From positions 1 to 64,000 of the forward strand of contig JBGTCV010000010.1 of the NCBI GenBank assembly GCA_041748655.1: a DNA stretch of 64,000 nt, read 5' to 3'. The first letter of the stretch is position 1. The number at the start of each line of letters is the position of its first letter. Shown here in pieces: positions 63,631-64,000 of the stretch. Position numbers and translations under genes: made by a program. Under the pieces are notes generated by a model. The model saw only the letters and a list, made by a program, of their open reading frames with translations. It made no database searches and was not told the DNA's origin. This stretch comes from Leptofilum sp041748655 (GTDB lineage Bacteria; Chloroflexota; Anaerolineae; Promineifilales; Promineifilaceae).

Positions 63631-64000
63631 TCACCGTACCACAATGGGCAGCATTATAGCATGGGACAGCTCAATTGCCTGTTGGGTGCCGAGGGAATCG
63701 GCCGGGGTTTCAGGGGGCTGGGTATTGCCAGCGACGTCTGTGGCCCGTAGGCGAAATTCGTATTGCTGCGCGGGGTCTGGCGGATTGAACGGAGAAAATG
63801 TTTGGGAAATATTTGTCTGCAAGTTTGCCCAGGTAGTGCTGCCCACAACCCGATAATCAATGGTGTAGCTGGCAACGCCTGAAAGTGTATCTGACCCCGT
63901 CCAATATAGTAAATATTGCTTGGAAGGTATTTTGTAAACGGCCGTTAACGCAGAAGTTGGCGGCTCTCTATCAATATTTATTAGAGAAATTGGGGATAAA
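63631..64000 (-). CDS. C-terminal part of a secreted beta-domain protein, cut by the window edge
   Basis: One hundred twenty-two codons to the stop at 63631; the start is outside. The readable part includes YWTGSDTLSGVASYTIDYR, then YEFRLRATDVAGNTQPP, an Ig-like/FN3-like repeat motif common in exported bacterial proteins (bacterial Ig of the adhesin type). It ends IMLPIVVR, a short hydrophobic tail with a basic last residue. I recall similar LPxxx-R/K ends on Chloroflexota exported proteins, but cannot support an anchoring role. An ACGGCCGT copy lies at 63938. Confidence 0.7.
   Translation of the reverse strand, partial: LSPISLINIDREPPTSALTAVYKIPSKQYLLYWTGSDTLSGVASYTIDYRVVGSTTWANLQTNISQTFSPFNPPDPAQQYEFRLRATDVAGNTQPPETPADSLGTQQAIELSHAIMLPIVVR

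Larger units (their letters stand above)
167..63945. repeat. Highly iterated palindrome ACGGCCGT, about 108 copies across the window
   Basis: The octamer ACGGCCGT recurs from 167-174 to 63938-63945. I counted about 108 exact copies by eye and may be off by several. With about 55% GC and independent bases, one to two copies would be expected. Flanks are usually A or T, giving WACGGCCGTW. Most copies are inside genes, commonly read as Thr-Ala-Val (ACG GCC GTN) or Asn/Asp-Gly-Arg (NAC GGC CGT). A few are intergenic (near 167, 5995, 40072, 47360, 47865). Its core CGGCCG contains GGCC, so a methylation link is conceivable. It is analogous to, but different from, cyanobacterial HIP1 (GCGATCGC). Confidence 0.93.

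Overview
This 64 kb window looks like a chromosomal segment of a Chloroflexota bacterium, most likely an Anaerolineae-type relative. No 16S gene is present, so this is inferred from gene content. The evidence is: Gram-positive-style surface genes (LytR-CpsA-Psr protein, sortase) beside many lipoproteins with LxxC boxes; Pro/Thr-rich anchored secreted proteins; a Rieske/cytochrome b/dihaem cytochrome c module; a menaquinone gene (menB); and degradative acyl-CoA genes. The only mobile-element sign is a possible transposase start cut by the left edge. There is no prophage and no CRISPR array.

Layout. 1-10.9 kb: envelope genes (ParB-like protein, CBM48 protein, foldase lipoprotein, anchored secreted protein, PPC-domain lipoprotein, LCP protein, GT39 glycosyltransferase, sortase). 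11.2-14.9 kb: tRNA-Val, then a bc-type electron-transfer operon closed by a strong terminator. 15-21.5 kb: zinc-ribbon proteins, a phosphotransferase pair, glutaryl-CoA dehydrogenase, menB and a PDZ-less HtrA protease. 21.5-25.6 kb: MoxR-DUF58-VWA-VWA operon. 25.8-29.3 kb: phosphotransferase, uroporphyrinogen-decarboxylase-family enzyme, adenosine deaminase. 29.5-35.3 kb: a large kinase-CHASE2-cyclase-like fusion and a sigma factor/FecR-like pair. 35.7-40.8 kb: NmrA-like protein, GT87 enzyme, YitT protein, two LysW-like zinc ribbons, and a response regulator with a degenerate receiver. 40.8-50.2 kb: biotin-dependent acyl-CoA carboxylase (alpha and beta 6 kb apart), acyl-CoA dehydrogenase, LLM oxidoreductase and small accessory genes. 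50.3-53.1 kb: HicAB and MNT/HEPN pairs around a beta-keto acid cleavage enzyme. 53.2-62.0 kb: complete Liv-type ABC transporter interleaved with two acyl-CoA ligases. 62.3-64 kb: geranylgeranyl-reductase-like flavoprotein and the end of a secreted protein.

The strongest unexplained signal is a highly iterated palindrome, ACGGCCGT. I counted about 108 exact copies by eye in 64 kb, mostly inside genes, where roughly one or two are expected by chance. It recalls the HIP1 octamer of cyanobacteria but has a different sequence. A second layer is a dense set of intergenic palindromes. Several are built from short words repeated within each arm, some supply stop codons, and one sits in frame inside a membrane-protein gene. 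A third theme is initiation without leaders: several genes have a -10 box ending six bases before the start codon.
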